Shown here: in pieces, positions 1 through 9,550 of the stretch
Numbering within the stretch: position 1 is the stretch's first letter
Layout: each line of letters opens with the position of its first letter
Assembly (NCBI RefSeq): GCF_019550915.1
Contig: NZ_JAHWCI010000008.1
Location: forward strand, 558,001-622,000
Direction of reading: 5' to 3'
Origin: Mumia sp. zg.B17
GTDB lineage: Bacteria > Actinomycetota > Actinomycetes > Propionibacteriales > Nocardioidaceae
Length of the DNA stretch: 64,000 bases
The notes under the pieces: model-generated
Told to the model about the DNA's origin: nothing
Databases searched by the model: none
Seen by the model: the letters and a program-made list of their open reading frames with translations, nothing else
Translations under genes and position numbers: made by a program

Positions 1-783
1 TCGACGCTCCACGAGCACGAATGCCCCCAGGGCCACGACGCCGATCACCCCCGTGGTCCACACCTCCACCGAGCTCCAGGCCCAGGTCGACCCGCCGAGG
101 CTGGTGATCAGCACGATCGCCGTGGCCACCGTCCCCAGCAGGACCACCCCGGCATAGTCGACGCTCGCGGCGCGATCTGGGCGGATGCGCGGCAGGACGG
201 CCGTCACGACCACCAGCGCGACGGCGCCGAGCGGAAGGTTGATGTAGAAGACCCACTCCCAGGAGAGGTTGTCGACGAAGAACCCACCGAGCAGCGGACC
301 AGCCACGCTGGCCACCCCGAACACCGCCCCGAACGCGCCCTGGTAGCGGCCGCGCTCCCGCGGGGGCACGACGTCGCCGATGATCGCCTGCGACAGCACC
401 ATCAGCCCGCCGCCGCCCGCACCCTGCACGGCCCGCCACGCGACGAGCTGTCCCATCGTCTGCGACGTCCCGGCGAGGGCCGACCCGACCAGGAAGATCA
501 CGATGCAGGTGATGAAGAGGCTCTTGCGGCCGTACAGGTCCCCGAGCTTGCCCCACAGCATCGTGGTCACCGTCGACGCGAGCATGTACGCCGTCACGAC
601 CCAGGACAGGTGCTCGGCACCACCGAGATCCTGGACGATCGTGGGGAGCGCGGTCGACACGATCGTCTGGTCCAGGGCGGCGAGCAACATCGCGAGCATC
701 AGCCCGCCGAAGATCGCCCAGACCTTCGCTGACGAAAGACTGTCGCCTTCTACCGCCACGTCCGGCTGCTGCTGCTGCGCCAT
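1..783 (-). CDS. DHA2-type (EmrB/QacA) MFS drug exporter, N-terminal part
   Basis: Proton-driven multidrug efflux permease of the inner membrane. Reading leftward from ATG at 783 there are 261 codons that run off the window edge, so the C-terminal half is missing. After a short Gln-rich cytoplasmic start come TM1 (AIFGGLMLAMLLAALDQTIV, which carries the family's D-Q-T-I-V motif), the loop GKLGDLYGRK (MFS motif A) and, further on, a PxxGGFFVDNLSWEWVFYIN segment typical of 14-TM DHA2 members. It starts 34 bp after the MerR regulator gene on the same strand, so the two are probably co-transcribed and the regulator may respond to its substrates. The substrate cannot be told from sequence. Confidence 0.88.
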   Translation of the reverse strand, partial: MAQQQQPDVAVEGDSLSSAKVWAIFGGLMLAMLLAALDQTIVSTALPTIVQDLGGAEHLSWVVTAYMLASTVTTMLWGKLGDLYGRKSLFITCIVIFLVGSALAGTSQTMGQLVAWRAVQGAGGGGLMVLSQAIIGDVVPPRERGRYQGAFGAVFGVASVAGPLLGGFFVDNLSWEWVFYINLPLGAVALVVVTAVLPRIRPDRAASVDYAGVVLLGTVATAIVLITSLGGSTWAWSSVEVWTTGVIGVVALGAFVLVERR

Positions 784-817
784 GACACCCCCGGGTCCGC
801 CCTCCCGCGATTGTCAG

Positions 818-1243
818 TCAGGAGGACGGCTCGCGCGCGGCGGAGCGTACGAGCTCCGAGCGGTACCAGGCGATCTTCTCCGCAAGCTGGCGTTCTCTCT
901 GGCGCAGCTCTTCGATCTCCTGCCTGACGGCCGTCGCGTGGTCCTCGAGCAGGGCCGCGCGCTCGGCGAGGGTGGAGTCGTCGACCGAGAGCTCGCCGTA
1001 CCGTTTCAGCAGCGCGATCGGCATGCCTGTGTCGCGCAGGCAACGCAAGAAGCCCAACCGCGCGAGGTCCACGTCGGTGTAGGTGCGCCGCCCGCCCGCC
1101 GAGCGGGCGACAGGTGGCAGGATGCCTTCGCGCTCGTAGTAGCGCAGGGTGTCGAGCGAGAAGCCGGAACGTTCAGCCGCCTCCGCCGGAGTGTAAGTCT
1201 CCGCGGCGGGTGCGCCCAGAGTCTGGGAGGTGTGCTCAGGCAT
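818..1243 (-). CDS. MerR family transcriptional regulator
   Basis: DNA-binding regulator of 141 aa. The N-terminal winged helix-turn-helix is clear (YTPAEAAERSGFSLDTLRYYEREGIL, then GGRRTY), followed by a second HTH-like segment and a C-terminal dimerising coiled coil rich in Arg/Glu (residues about 85-130). I chose ATG 1243; an upstream start would add an unrelated low-complexity leader. There is no Cys cluster of the metal-sensing MerR proteins, so an organic effector is more likely. It precedes the DHA2 exporter on the same strand and is divergent from an aldo/keto reductase whose promoter carries a MerR-type palindrome. Confidence 0.88.
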   Translation of the reverse strand: MPEHTSQTLGAPAAETYTPAEAAERSGFSLDTLRYYEREGILPPVARSAGGRRTYTDVDLARLGFLRCLRDTGMPIALLKRYGELSVDDSTLAERAALLEDHATAVRQEIEELRQRERQLAEKIAWYRSELVRSAAREPSS

Positions 1244-1399
1244 CGCCTGATGCCGTCCGGCTGTCGACGTTCGCCTTGCTCCTGGCGACTGCTTCGCAGA
1301 TCTCGGGGTTGATGTGTTGACCAGGCACTTGCATCTACTTCCACTTCCCATTGGATGGCCGCCGATAACTGATCTTGCTCGTTGTCTTCACCTAGGGGG

Positions 1400-1422
1400 T
1401 TGACCTGGAGCGAGCTCCAGGT
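1400..1422 (+). promoter_or_regulatory. MerR-type operator/promoter for the aldo/keto reductase
   Basis: A TTGACC -35 box (1400-1405) runs into a perfect 9-bp inverted repeat, ACCTGGAGC - GA - GCTCCAGGT (1403-1422). A palindrome placed between -35 and -10 is the classic MerR arrangement. The -10 would fall near 1425-1430, only a few bases before ATG 1437, so the transcript is probably leaderless. The likely ligand-responsive activator is the divergent MerR gene at 818-1243. Confidence 0.72.
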
Positions 1423-1436
1423 TGCACGGTGGTCGC

Positions 1437-2384
1437 ATGACCGACGACATGACCATCTCATCCCTCGTTCTCGGAACCATGATGTTCGGGACCCGGATCG
1501 ACGAGGACACCTCGTACGCCCTGCTCGACCGCTTCGTCGAGCGCGGCGGCGTCTGGCTCGACACCGCCGACTGCTACGCATACTGGGCGAGCCGCTCAGG
1601 ACACGGCGGTGACAGCGAGTCGGTCCTCGGGCGATGGCTCGCCGCCAGACCGGGCGTCCGGGACCGGGTCAAGATCGCGACCAAGGTCGGCGCGGAACCA
1701 CGCTGGCCCGGCGCACCGGCGTGGCAGCACGACGGTCTCTCGCGGCGAGCGGTCCGCGACGCGTTCGAAGGAAGCCTGAGTCGCCTCGGCGTCGACCGCG
1801 TCGACATGCTTTGGCTGCACAAGGAGGACCGCACGGTCCCGATCGAGGAGACCGTCGATGCCCTCGCCGAGCTCACCGCCGACGGCTCGGTCGCCCGGGT
1901 GGGGGCGTCCAACCACCCCGCGTGGCGCGTCGAGCGCGCTCGAGCGCACGCGCGGAGCAGCGGCGCCGTACCCATCGACGCCCTCCAGCAGAGCGCGACC
2001 TTCCTCCGTCCCCGCCCAGGGACCCGCCCGAACGCGATGCACGCCTTCGGCGTGCTCGACGACGAGCTGTCCGACTACGCCACCTCCCACGGCCTGGAGG
2101 TGTGGGCCTACACACCGTTGCTCGAGGGCGCGTACGACAACCCCGACAAGACCGTCCCCGATATCTTCGAGCACCCTGGCAGCTCCGCGCGCCTCGACGT
2201 GCTCACGAAGGTCGCGGGCGAGGTCGGTGTGCAGAAGGGGCAGGTGGTGCTCGCCTGGCTGGTGGCCCACGGCATCCGACCGATGCTCGGCGGCAGCAAG
2301 CTGGACCAGCTCGACGCAGCGTTGGACGGCGTGCGGCTGACTCTCAGCCCTGACCAGCTCGCACGTCTCGACGCGCCGCTCTGA
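1437..2384 (+). CDS. aldo/keto reductase
   Basis: NADPH-dependent carbonyl reductase of 315 aa with a TIM-barrel fold. Catalytic tetrad positions are visible: Asp/Tyr in DTADCY, Lys in IATKVG and His in WLHKED. The C-terminal GGSK stretch matches the NADP-binding region of the family. ATG 1437 (MTDDMT) is preferred over GTG/ATG starts further up because those would lie inside the MerR-type operator. The gene is divergent from the MerR gene; induction by the same signal that induces the exporter is likely. The substrate is unknown. Confidence 0.9.
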   Translation: MTDDMTISSLVLGTMMFGTRIDEDTSYALLDRFVERGGVWLDTADCYAYWASRSGHGGDSESVLGRWLAARPGVRDRVKIATKVGAEPRWPGAPAWQHDGLSRRAVRDAFEGSLSRLGVDRVDMLWLHKEDRTVPIEETVDALAELTADGSVARVGASNHPAWRVERARAHARSSGAVPIDALQQSATFLRPRPGTRPNAMHAFGVLDDELSDYATSHGLEVWAYTPLLEGAYDNPDKTVPDIFEHPGSSARLDVLTKVAGEVGVQKGQVVLAWLVAHGIRPMLGGSKLDQLDAALDGVRLTLSPDQLARLDAPL

Positions 2385-2395
2385 CGCAACGGGCA

Positions 2396-4456
2396 CTAGG
2401 CCAGGCGGCTCCAGAGGAACCGGTACGCCAGCGCCGACATGTGCGCGGCCTGCGCGTTGTTGGCGGCGCCGCCGTGCCCGCCCTCGATGTTCTCGTAGTA
2501 CGTGACGTCTTTGCCGGCCTCCAGCATCTTCGCGGCCATCTTGCGCGCGTGGCCGGGATGGACCCGGTCGTCACGCGTGGAGGTCGTGAAGAGCACCGGC
2601 GGATAGGCCCGGTCGGCGTCGAAGAGGTGGTAGGGCGAGAACGTGGCGAGGAACTCCCAGTCGGCGGAGTCGGGGTCGCCGTACTCCGCGATCCACGACG
2701 CCCCCGCGAGCAGCAGGTGGTAGCGCTGCATGTCCAGCAGCGGCACCTGGATGACGACCGCGCCGAACAGCTCGGGGTACTGCGTGAGCATGTTGCCGGC
2801 GAGCAGGCCGCCGTTGGATCCGCCCATCGCGCCGAGGTGCTGCGGCGAGGTGATCCTCCGCTCCACCAGGTCTCGCGCCACCGCAGCGAAGTCCTCGTAC
2901 GCCCGGTGGCGCTGGTCGCGGAGCGCCGCCTGGTGCCACGTCGGGCCGTACTCCCCGCCTCCGCGGATGTTCGCCACGACATACACGCCGCCGTGCTCGA
3001 GCCACGCGCGGCCGAGACCACCGGAGTACGAGGGAGTCAGCGAGATCTCGAAGCCGCCGTAGCCGTAGAGCAGCGTCGGGGCGGAGCCGTCGTCCGGGAG
3101 GTCGTGCGGGCGGACCACGAAGTAGGGCACGCGCGTGCCGTCGACGGACTCGGCGAAGTGCTGCTCGACGACGAGGCCGTCGGCGTCGAAGAACGATGGC
3201 ATCGCCTTCAGCGGGACCGGGCGGGCGTTGACGCCCCGTGGGCCGAGGTCGAGCAGCGAGAGCGTGGTAGGCGTCAGATAGTCGGTCGTGTAGAGCCACA
3301 CCGCGTCGTCCTCGTCGGCATCGACCGGTGCGACCTGCAGCGTGCCGAGCTCGGGGACGTGCCGCGCGGCGACCCGGTCCCACTCACCACCCGGCTCGGC
3401 GGGCGGGGTGAGGATCTCGAGGCGGCTTCGTACGTCGGTCATCAGCTCGAGCACCAGCCGGTGGGCGGTGAACACATAACCCGCGAGTGCACTGTCACCG
3501 GTCGGCTCGTAGAGGACGGTGAAGTCGCGTGCTCCGTCGAGGAAGCTGCTGAAACCCAGGGCGAGCAGCGATCCAGCGACGTACGTGCGTCCGTCGACGG
3601 TCCAGTCGTCGCGGAGCTCGACGAGCATCTGGTCGCGCTTGACGCTGGTCTCGGCGGAGTCGGGCACGTCGAGCTTGGTCAGCACGACCTCACCGTCATC
3701 TTCGGTGAGCAGGTAGCGCTCGGCGGTGTAGAACGACGTCGCGCGGACGACCCAGTCGCGCTCGAAACCGGGCGTGCGGTCGTGGAAGGCGCCGATCGAG
3801 AGATCCTCGTGGGCGCCCTCGAAGACCACCTCGGACTCCGCGAGCGGTTCTCCGCGACGCCAGCGCCGCGCGATCCGCGGATAGCCGGACGCCGTCATCG
3901 AGCCCGGCCCCGTGTCGGTCTCGACGAAGACCGTGTCCTCGTCGATCCAGCTCACGTCACCCTTGGCCTCGGGGCGCACGAAGCCGTCGGTGACCCACGT
4001 ACGCGACGCGAGGTCGTACTCCCGCGTCACGTCGGCGTCGGAGCCGCCGCGCGACAGCGAGACCAGCGCGCGCATGAAGGCGAGCGGCCCGGTCCGCAGG
4101 ACGGCGGCGCCGTGCCAGACCCAGTTCTCGTCCTCGGCGTCGGCGAGCGCGTCGAGGTCGAGGACGACATCCCACTCCGGGTCGTCGGTCCGGTACGACG
4201 CGAGGGTCGTACGGCGCCAGACCCCGCGGACGTGCTGCGCGTCCCGCCAGAAGTTGTAGTACCAGTCGCCCGCCTTCGCGATCGGCGGGATCTTGGCGTC
4301 GGAGTCGAGGACCTCGAGGATCTGCTTCTCCGTCGTACGGAAGTCGTCACTGGTCTCGAGGCGCTCGGCGGTCTCGGCGTTGCGGGCGCGGACCCAGTCG
4401 AGCGCCTTCTCGCCGTCGACGTCTTCGAGCCACAGGTACGGGTCGGTCTGCGTCAT
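2396..4456 (-). CDS. prolyl oligopeptidase family protein (S9A)
   Basis: Cytosolic serine peptidase of 686 aa cleaving short peptides after proline or a related residue. It begins DPYLWLEDVDG, typical for S9A, then has the N-terminal beta-propeller and the C-terminal alpha/beta hydrolase domain (from about residue 430). The nucleophile is in GGSNGG, the Asp in TSTRDDRVHPGHA and the His in EGGHGG, so the triad is complete. No signal peptide is seen. It lies downstream of the recR/DUF5063 genes on the same strand after a 90-bp gap and may have its own promoter. Confidence 0.92.
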   Translation of the reverse strand: MTQTDPYLWLEDVDGEKALDWVRARNAETAERLETSDDFRTTEKQILEVLDSDAKIPPIAKAGDWYYNFWRDAQHVRGVWRRTTLASYRTDDPEWDVVLDLDALADAEDENWVWHGAAVLRTGPLAFMRALVSLSRGGSDADVTREYDLASRTWVTDGFVRPEAKGDVSWIDEDTVFVETDTGPGSMTASGYPRIARRWRRGEPLAESEVVFEGAHEDLSIGAFHDRTPGFERDWVVRATSFYTAERYLLTEDDGEVVLTKLDVPDSAETSVKRDQMLVELRDDWTVDGRTYVAGSLLALGFSSFLDGARDFTVLYEPTGDSALAGYVFTAHRLVLELMTDVRSRLEILTPPAEPGGEWDRVAARHVPELGTLQVAPVDADEDDAVWLYTTDYLTPTTLSLLDLGPRGVNARPVPLKAMPSFFDADGLVVEQHFAESVDGTRVPYFVVRPHDLPDDGSAPTLLYGYGGFEISLTPSYSGGLGRAWLEHGGVYVVANIRGGGEYGPTWHQAALRDQRHRAYEDFAAVARDLVERRITSPQHLGAMGGSNGGLLAGNMLTQYPELFGAVVIQVPLLDMQRYHLLLAGASWIAEYGDPDSADWEFLATFSPYHLFDADRAYPPVLFTTSTRDDRVHPGHARKMAAKMLEAGKDVTYYENIEGGHGGAANNAQAAHMSALAYRFLWSRLA

Positions 4457-4546
4457 GGTTTCGAGCCTAGGCGTACGCCCCAGCGGTCGACCGTGCGGCT
4501 CGCTCCGCCTTCTACGAGCCGTCGAGCACGCGTCCGCCGCGGTGGC

Positions 4547-5116
4547 TCAGAGCGGGTCGAGCGGGGGCTCCTCGGGCGACATCGCGGGGGTGGCGCCGAC
4601 GATCCGGTCGCGAGCGACGACCGACTGCAGTGCCCGCAGCGCCGAGGTCGTCTCGCCGCCCCACGAGGTGAAGAACGAGAACTGCCACCACCACAGCGCC
4701 TCGACCAGACGGCCCGCGCGGGCGTGCTGCATCCCGTGCGCGAGCGCGGCGACCAGGGAGATGACGTCGTCGGAGATCCGGTACGCCGAGGGTTCGGCGG
4801 GATCGTCGTAGGGGTCGAAGACCTCGACGTAGGTGTCGAAGCCGTCGAGCACCGTGGCCAGCTCGACCCGGACGTCGTCGAGATCGATGTCGGGGCCGCT
4901 GTCGGGCTCGTAGCGGTCCGGCGGAACCATCCTCGGCATCGCGGCCATCCGGGCACCGACGGTGAGCGCCCGGCTGAGCTCGACGAGCAGACCGGCCACC
5001 ATCTCGTCGCCGTCGGTGATGCCGATCAGGCTGCGAAAGCCCTCCAGCACCACATCGACGTCCTCGGCGAACCCGTGAGCGACCGCGGCCAGCTCGTCGT
5101 CTCTCGTCGTGCTCAC
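4547..5116 (-). CDS. DUF5063 domain-containing protein
   Basis: Conserved actinobacterial protein of 189 aa, acidic, with the WWWQFSFFTSWGGE segment and the HGMQHARAG helix that mark DUF5063. These proteins are habitually found directly after recR, as here (22-bp gap). No enzymatic motif is visible; function unknown. Co-transcription with ybaB-recR suggests a link to nucleoid or DNA maintenance, which is inference from neighbourhood only. Confidence 0.82.
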   Translation of the reverse strand: MSTTRDDELAAVAHGFAEDVDVVLEGFRSLIGITDGDEMVAGLLVELSRALTVGARMAAMPRMVPPDRYEPDSGPDIDLDDVRVELATVLDGFDTYVEVFDPYDDPAEPSAYRISDDVISLVAALAHGMQHARAGRLVEALWWWQFSFFTSWGGETTSALRALQSVVARDRIVGATPAMSPEEPPLDPL

Positions 5117-5137
5117 GTCGCCCCTCCGGTGCCGGTG

Positions 5138-5734
5138 TCAGTCGACCGAGCGACGCCCTTCGAAGGCACGCCCGAGCGTGACCTCGTCGGCGTACTCGAG
5201 GTCACCGCCTACGGGTAGTCCACTGGCCAGACGCGTCACCCGCAACCCCAGGGGCTTGAGGAGCCGCGTGAGGTAGGTCGCGGTCGCCTCGCCCTCGAGG
5301 TTGGGGTCGGTCGCCAGGATGATCTCCTGGATCGCGCCGTCGGACAGCCGCTGCATGAGCTCCTTGAGGCGCAGGTCGTCGGGACCGACACCCTCGATCG
5401 GGGAGATCGCACCGCCGAGGACGTGGTAGCGGCCGCGGAACTCGCGGGTGCGCTCGATCGCGACGACGTCCTTGGACTCCTCCACGACGCACAAGATGGC
5501 GGGATCGCGACGTGGATCGGCGCAGATCCGGCAGGTCTCGGACTCCGCGACGTTGCCGCAGGTCGCGCAGAACCGCACCTTGTCCTTGACCTCGGTGAGC
5601 ACCTCGGCGAAGCGACGGACGTCGACCGGATCGGCGTCGAGCAGATAGAACGCGATGCGCTGCGCGCTCTTGGGCCCGATGCCAGGGAGCCGGCCCAGCT
5701 CGTCGATCAGATCCTGGACGACGCCTTCGTACAT
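5138..5734 (-). CDS. recR: recombination protein RecR
   Basis: RecR loads RecA at gaps together with RecFO. The 198-aa protein starts MYEGVVQDL and has, in order, the helix-hairpin-helix ([17 protein letters not shown]), the four-Cys zinc finger (CATC and CRIC) and the Toprim domain with CVVEESKD and [13 protein letters not shown]. The ATG at 5734 gives the standard length; a longer upstream reading would overlap ybaB. It follows ybaB by 4 bp and precedes a DUF5063 gene. Confidence 0.97.
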   Translation of the reverse strand: MYEGVVQDLIDELGRLPGIGPKSAQRIAFYLLDADPVDVRRFAEVLTEVKDKVRFCATCGNVAESETCRICADPRRDPAILCVVEESKDVVAIERTREFRGRYHVLGGAISPIEGVGPDDLRLKELMQRLSDGAIQEIILATDPNLEGEATATYLTRLLKPLGLRVTRLASGLPVGGDLEYADEVTLGRAFEGRRSVD

Positions 5735-5738
5735 CGCG

Positions 5739-6119
5739 TCAGAACCCGAGGGCGCCCGCTGCGCCCCCACCGGGCTCGCCGCCGAGCCCACCAGCGAACG
5801 GGCCGAGCTTCTCGGCCGCGAGCTGCTCGGCCTGTCCGTTGGCGTCGCGGACGGCGGCGACGACCATGTCACCGAGCATCTCGGTGTCCTCGGGATCGAC
5901 CGCCTCGGGCTTGATCTCCACCGACACGAGCTCGCCGGTGCCGGTCACCGTGGCCTTGACCAGACCGTTGGCGGCCTGGCCCGTGACCTGGAGCCGGCTC
6001 AGCTCGTCCTTGGCGGCGAGCAGCTGCTCCTGCATCTGCTGGGCCTGCTGCAGGAGGGCCGACATGTCGGGCATGCCGCCTCCGGGCTGGTTGGGCCCGC
6101 CGAAATCATCACCGAACAC
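5739..6119 (-). CDS. YbaB/EbfC family nucleoid-associated protein
   Basis: Small dimeric DNA-binding protein of 126 aa. The conserved core [19 protein letters not shown] is followed by a beta-sheet and ends with Gly-rich residues. I chose GTG 6119 (MFGDDFGG...) because a GAGGA Shine-Dalgarno lies about 7 nt upstream and family members often start MFG; ATG 6074 is the fallback. In most bacteria the gene sits between dnaX and recR. Here recR follows immediately but dnaX is about 12.8 kb away on the same strand. Confidence 0.92.
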   Translation of the reverse strand: MFGDDFGGPNQPGGGMPDMSALLQQAQQMQEQLLAAKDELSRLQVTGQAANGLVKATVTGTGELVSVEIKPEAVDPEDTEMLGDMVVAAVRDANGQAEQLAAEKLGPFAGGLGGEPGGGAAGALGF

Positions 6120-6178
6120 CGAGACGTCCTCACGTTGGTACGACCGCGGCGTCTCCGCCGCGAAGTGCACTGGCCAGC

Positions 6179-6625
6179 CTACCGGCGCGAGCGTGCGGAC
6201 CGGCCGAGGCGGCGCAGCCCGGTCGCGACCAGGCCCGAGACGAGCCCGACCACGGCGCCGGTGACGACGCTGCTCCCCACGGTGACGATTCGCATGATCA
6301 CCTCCTCGGCCTGTCGCGGAAGCCTTCCCTCCCACGACCCGCCGAGCCGTGGGTCCTCGGCGAGAAGCGAGTCCCACATCAGGTTGTGGCCGATGCCCAG
6401 CCCGATCCCGTACACCGTGCCGACGACGAGAAGCGTCGTCACAGGGGACGGGACGCGGGTCCAGAGGGCCACGACCACCCACACCAGCATCGGTCCGATC
6501 GCGAGGAGCGCCGGTCCCCACGCCCCCGTGTCCACGTCGAGGTCGTGCACGACGACCCGTGGGAGCGAGAGCGCCGCGAGCAGGAGGATCGCCCACCACG
6601 GCAACCCGAACCGATATCTCGTCAT
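6179..6625 (-). CDS. small integral membrane protein
   Basis: Protein of 148 aa with about four hydrophobic helices ([75 protein letters not shown]) and a basic C-terminus. No characterised family is recognised. Its ATG overlaps the stop of the MMPL gene (ATGA), so it is translationally coupled to the exporter and may be an accessory subunit or an immunity-like partner; this is inference. Confidence 0.75.
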   Translation of the reverse strand: MTRYRFGLPWWAILLLAALSLPRVVVHDLDVDTGAWGPALLAIGPMLVWVVVALWTRVPSPVTTLLVVGTVYGIGLGIGHNLMWDSLLAEDPRLGGSWEGRLPRQAEEVIMRIVTVGSSVVTGAVVGLVSGLVATGLRRLGRSARSRR

Positions 6626-8769
6626 CGGACGCCCCGCGGCCCTCGGGAGGTCTCGATCGTCAGGCGCGGAAGAGCACGGTCCAACCAGCGCGGCAGCCAC
6701 CAGTTGCGGTCGCCGAGCAGCTCCATCACCGCAGGCACCAGCACGAGCCGCACCAGCGTCGCGTCGATGAAGATCGCGAACGCGAGACCGAACCCGAACA
6801 GCTGGAGCTCCCGGCTCGACCCGAGGACGAAGCTCCCGAAGACGCACACCATGATCGCGGCGGCCGCCGAGATGACCCGCGCGGTGCGCGCGAGGCCCTC
6901 GGCCACGGCCGTGGCGTTGTCGCCCGTACGGTCGTACTCCTCGCGGACCCGGGACAGGAGGAACACCTCGTAGTCCATCGACAGACCGAAGACGATCGCG
7001 ATCATCATCATCGGCACCCACGCCTCGACGGGCGCGCTCGAGCCGAGGTCGAGCAGCTCCACGCCCCAGCCCCACTGAAAAACCGCCACCACCGCCCCGA
7101 ATGCGGCGCCGAGCGACAGCAGGTTGACCAGCACCGCCTTGACGGCGACGGCCAACCCACGGAAGACGAGGACGAGGAGCACCAGCGCGGCACCGAGGAC
7201 GACGGCGAGGAAGAGCGGAAGACGTTCCGCGGTGTAGTCGGCGAAGTCGACCGCCGCCGCCGTCGCTCCACCGATCGCGACCTCGAGCCCGCTGTCGTCC
7301 ACCGCCTGCGGGACCACCTCCTCGCGGAGCGTGTGCACGAGGTCGGTCGTGGCCTCGTCCTGCGGTCCGGTCGTCGGGATCACCTCGAAGAAGGCGACGT
7401 CGCCGTCGTCGGAGAGCACCGGCGGTGTGGTGGCCGCGACGCCCGGTGTCGTCTCGAGGGCGTCGGCGAGCGCCTTCACGGCAGCGTCGCCGGCGGGGCC
7501 GTCGGCTGCCTGCACCGCGACGAAGAGGGGGCCGTTGGCGCCAGGGCCGAAGCCTTCCGCCACCAGGTCGTACGCCCGCCGTCCGGTGTCGGTCGTCGGG
7601 CGCGTGCCGGCATCGGAGAACCCGAGCCGGAGATCGAGAACCGGCAGGGTGAGCAGGACCAGCACGGCGGTCGCCGCGAGGGCCGCCGGCCACGGCCGCC
7701 GCTGCACCACACGGCTCCAGCGGCGAGCGAGCCGTCCACCGTCCGACCTCGTACGCCGCCGGTGGACCGAGAGCCGGTCGATCCTCCGTCCGGTGATCGT
7801 GAGCATCGCCGGCAGCAGCGTCACAGCGGCCAGCATGGTGACGAGCACCGCTCCGGCGATCCCCAGCGCGACACCCGTGATCACCTTGAGGTCCATGAGG
7901 ACCAGCCCGAGCGAGGCGATGACCACGGTGACTCCGGCGAAGAGCACGGACCTCCCGGCGGTCGTCTGCGCGATCGTCACGGCCTGCGCGGGATGGGTTC
8001 CCGCCGCGAGCGCCTCGCGGTAGCGGGTGACGACGAGCAGGGCGTAGTCGATGCCGACGCCGATGGCGATCATCGCCGCGACGGGTGCCGCAAAGCTCGG
8101 CATGTCGACCCACCGGGCACCGAGACCGACGAGAGCCACCCCGCTGGCAGCTCCGATGACTCCGACAAGGATCGGCAGGACCATCGCGATCACCGACCCG
8201 AAGGCGAAGAGCAGGATGGCGATCGCCGCCAGCACGCCGATCAGCTCGCTCGGCGGCCCGCTCTGGTGCCCCTGCTCGGCGCCGAGGCCACCGACCTCCA
8301 CGGTCAGGCCGTCCGTGGCAGACGAGCCGCGTACCTCGTCCAGGTCGTCCTGGAGCTCGGCGACGGCTTCGGCGTCCTGGGTCGGGAGCCCTACCGTGAC
8401 GTAGCCGATCGTGCCGTCGGGAGAGAGCTGGTGTGCTCCGTCGGCGGCGAACGGGCTGCCGACCCTCGCGTCGGGCGCCAGCGCCGTGACCTCGCCGACC
8501 AGCGACGCCACCTGCTCGCGCCCGGCCGGTGTGTCCAGGCCGTCCTCGCGCTGCAGGACGAGCTGCGCCTGGGTGCCCGCGTCCGACGAGAAGCCACCCT
8601 TCTCGAGGATCTGGACGGCACGGTCGCTCGGCGAGCCAGGGAGGTCGTAGTCGTCACTGGTCTCACCGCTGAACGCCCCCGACAGGGCCGACAGTGCCAC
8701 CACGACGACGATCCATCCGGCAACGACGAACCACCGCCCTCGCTGGCAGGCTCGAGCAAGTCTCTCCAT
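6622..8769 (-). CDS. MMPL/RND-superfamily exporter
   Basis: Membrane exporter of 715 aa, of the kind that moves lipids or drugs outward by proton motive force. TM1 is at residues 12-32, followed by a large extracytoplasmic domain, five helices with the conserved [16 protein letters not shown] segment (Asp-Tyr proton-relay pair), a second extracytoplasmic domain and a mirror set with [20 protein letters not shown] 8769 (MERLARACQ) gives the usual short N-terminus. The gene lies 130 bp after a response regulator and kinase on the same strand, so two-component control is plausible. Confidence 0.92.
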   Translation of the reverse strand: MERLARACQRGRWFVVAGWIVVVVALSALSGAFSGETSDDYDLPGSPSDRAVQILEKGGFSSDAGTQAQLVLQREDGLDTPAGREQVASLVGEVTALAPDARVGSPFAADGAHQLSPDGTIGYVTVGLPTQDAEAVAELQDDLDEVRGSSATDGLTVEVGGLGAEQGHQSGPPSELIGVLAAIAILLFAFGSVIAMVLPILVGVIGAASGVALVGLGARWVDMPSFAAPVAAMIAIGVGIDYALLVVTRYREALAAGTHPAQAVTIAQTTAGRSVLFAGVTVVIASLGLVLMDLKVITGVALGIAGAVLVTMLAAVTLLPAMLTITGRRIDRLSVHRRRTRSDGGRLARRWSRVVQRRPWPAALAATAVLVLLTLPVLDLRLGFSDAGTRPTTDTGRRAYDLVAEGFGPGANGPLFVAVQAADGPAGDAAVKALADALETTPGVAATTPPVLSDDGDVAFFEVIPTTGPQDEATTDLVHTLREEVVPQAVDDSGLEVAIGGATAAAVDFADYTAERLPLFLAVVLGAALVLLVLVFRGLAVAVKAVLVNLLSLGAAFGAVVAVFQWGWGVELLDLGSSAPVEAWVPMMMIAIVFGLSMDYEVFLLSRVREEYDRTGDNATAVAEGLARTARVISAAAAIMVCVFGSFVLGSSRELQLFGFGLAFAIFIDATLVRLVLVPAVMELLGDRNWWLPRWLDRALPRLTIETSRGPRGVR

Positions 8770-8899
8770 GGTGTCCACGTCCTCCGCTGATGTCCGACAG
8801 GTTCGTCGGCGCACCACGCTAGGAGCGCGGGAAGCGCGAACCAGTCCCTCAGGAGCGGCAGTCGCGTCGCGTCTGGGCGTACGGGTCTCGGGGTCCCCG

Positions 8900-9550
8900 T
8901 CAGTCGACGAGACCGGCACGGTGCGCCAGCACGACCAGCTGGGAGCGGTCGCGGGCGTCGAGCTTCGTCAGGAGGCGGCTGACATAGGTGCGCGCTGTCT
9001 CCGGGCTCAGGAACAGCGCCGTCCCGATCTCCTCGTTCGTCTGCCCGAGCCCCACCTGGGTGAGCACCTCGACCTCGCGCTCGGTGAGGCCCGCGAGCCT
9101 CTCCTCGCGGGCACGGCGGGTGGGCATCCGCGCGACGCGGTCCATGAGCTGGCGGAGCACCCCGGGCGCGATCTGGGCCTGCCCGCCCGCGGCGCTGCGC
9201 ACCGCACGCCGCAGCTCGTCGGCGTCGATGTCCTTGAGCAGATAGCCGTTGGCACCCGCCGCGATCGCCTCCACGACGTCGTCCTCGTCGTCGAACGTGG
9301 TGAGGACGAGCACCGGCGTCGTGCCGAGGAGCGGGTCGGCGCGCATCGCGCGGATCGCCTCGGTGCCCGACATCACCGGCATCTGCAGGTCCATGAGGAC
9401 GACGTCGGGCCGCAGCTCACGCGCCTCGCGCACGGCCTCCCTGCCGTCACTGGCCTCACCGACCACCGTGACGTCGTCGGTGTTCTCCATGATCGCGCGC
9501 AGGCCGTGGCGGAGAAGGACCTGGTCGTCGACGAGCAGCAGCCGGATCAC
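8900..9550 (-). CDS. LuxR/NarL family response regulator
   Basis: Two-component regulator of 216 aa. The receiver domain has the DD pair at residues 8-9, the phospho-acceptor Asp54 in LMDLQMP and Lys in YLLKD; the C-terminal HTH contains LTEREVEVLTQVGLGQTNEEIG. The GTG start at 9550 overlaps the kinase stop (GTGA), so the kinase and regulator are coupled and form a pair. Probable targets are the neighbouring MMPL exporter genes. Confidence 0.95.
   Translation of the reverse strand: MIRLLLVDDQVLLRHGLRAIMENTDDVTVVGEASDGREAVREARELRPDVVLMDLQMPVMSGTEAIRAMRADPLLGTTPVLVLTTFDDEDDVVEAIAAGANGYLLKDIDADELRRAVRSAAGGQAQIAPGVLRQLMDRVARMPTRRAREERLAGLTEREVEVLTQVGLGQTNEEIGTALFLSPETARTYVSRLLTKLDARDRSQLVVLAHRAGLVD

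Noticed and set aside
818-1243. Metal-sensing MerR (CueR/ZntR type)
   Set aside because: The C-terminal Cys ligands of those proteins are missing.
2441-5218. 925-codon plus-strand ORF
   Set aside because: It is the antisense of the prolyl oligopeptidase and DUF5063 genes; composition is Arg/Val/Gly shadow-like and no domain is visible.
6349-8790. 813-codon plus-strand ORF
   Set aside because: Antisense shadow of the MMPL exporter, rich in Arg/His/Asp as expected from GC-rich reverse frames.
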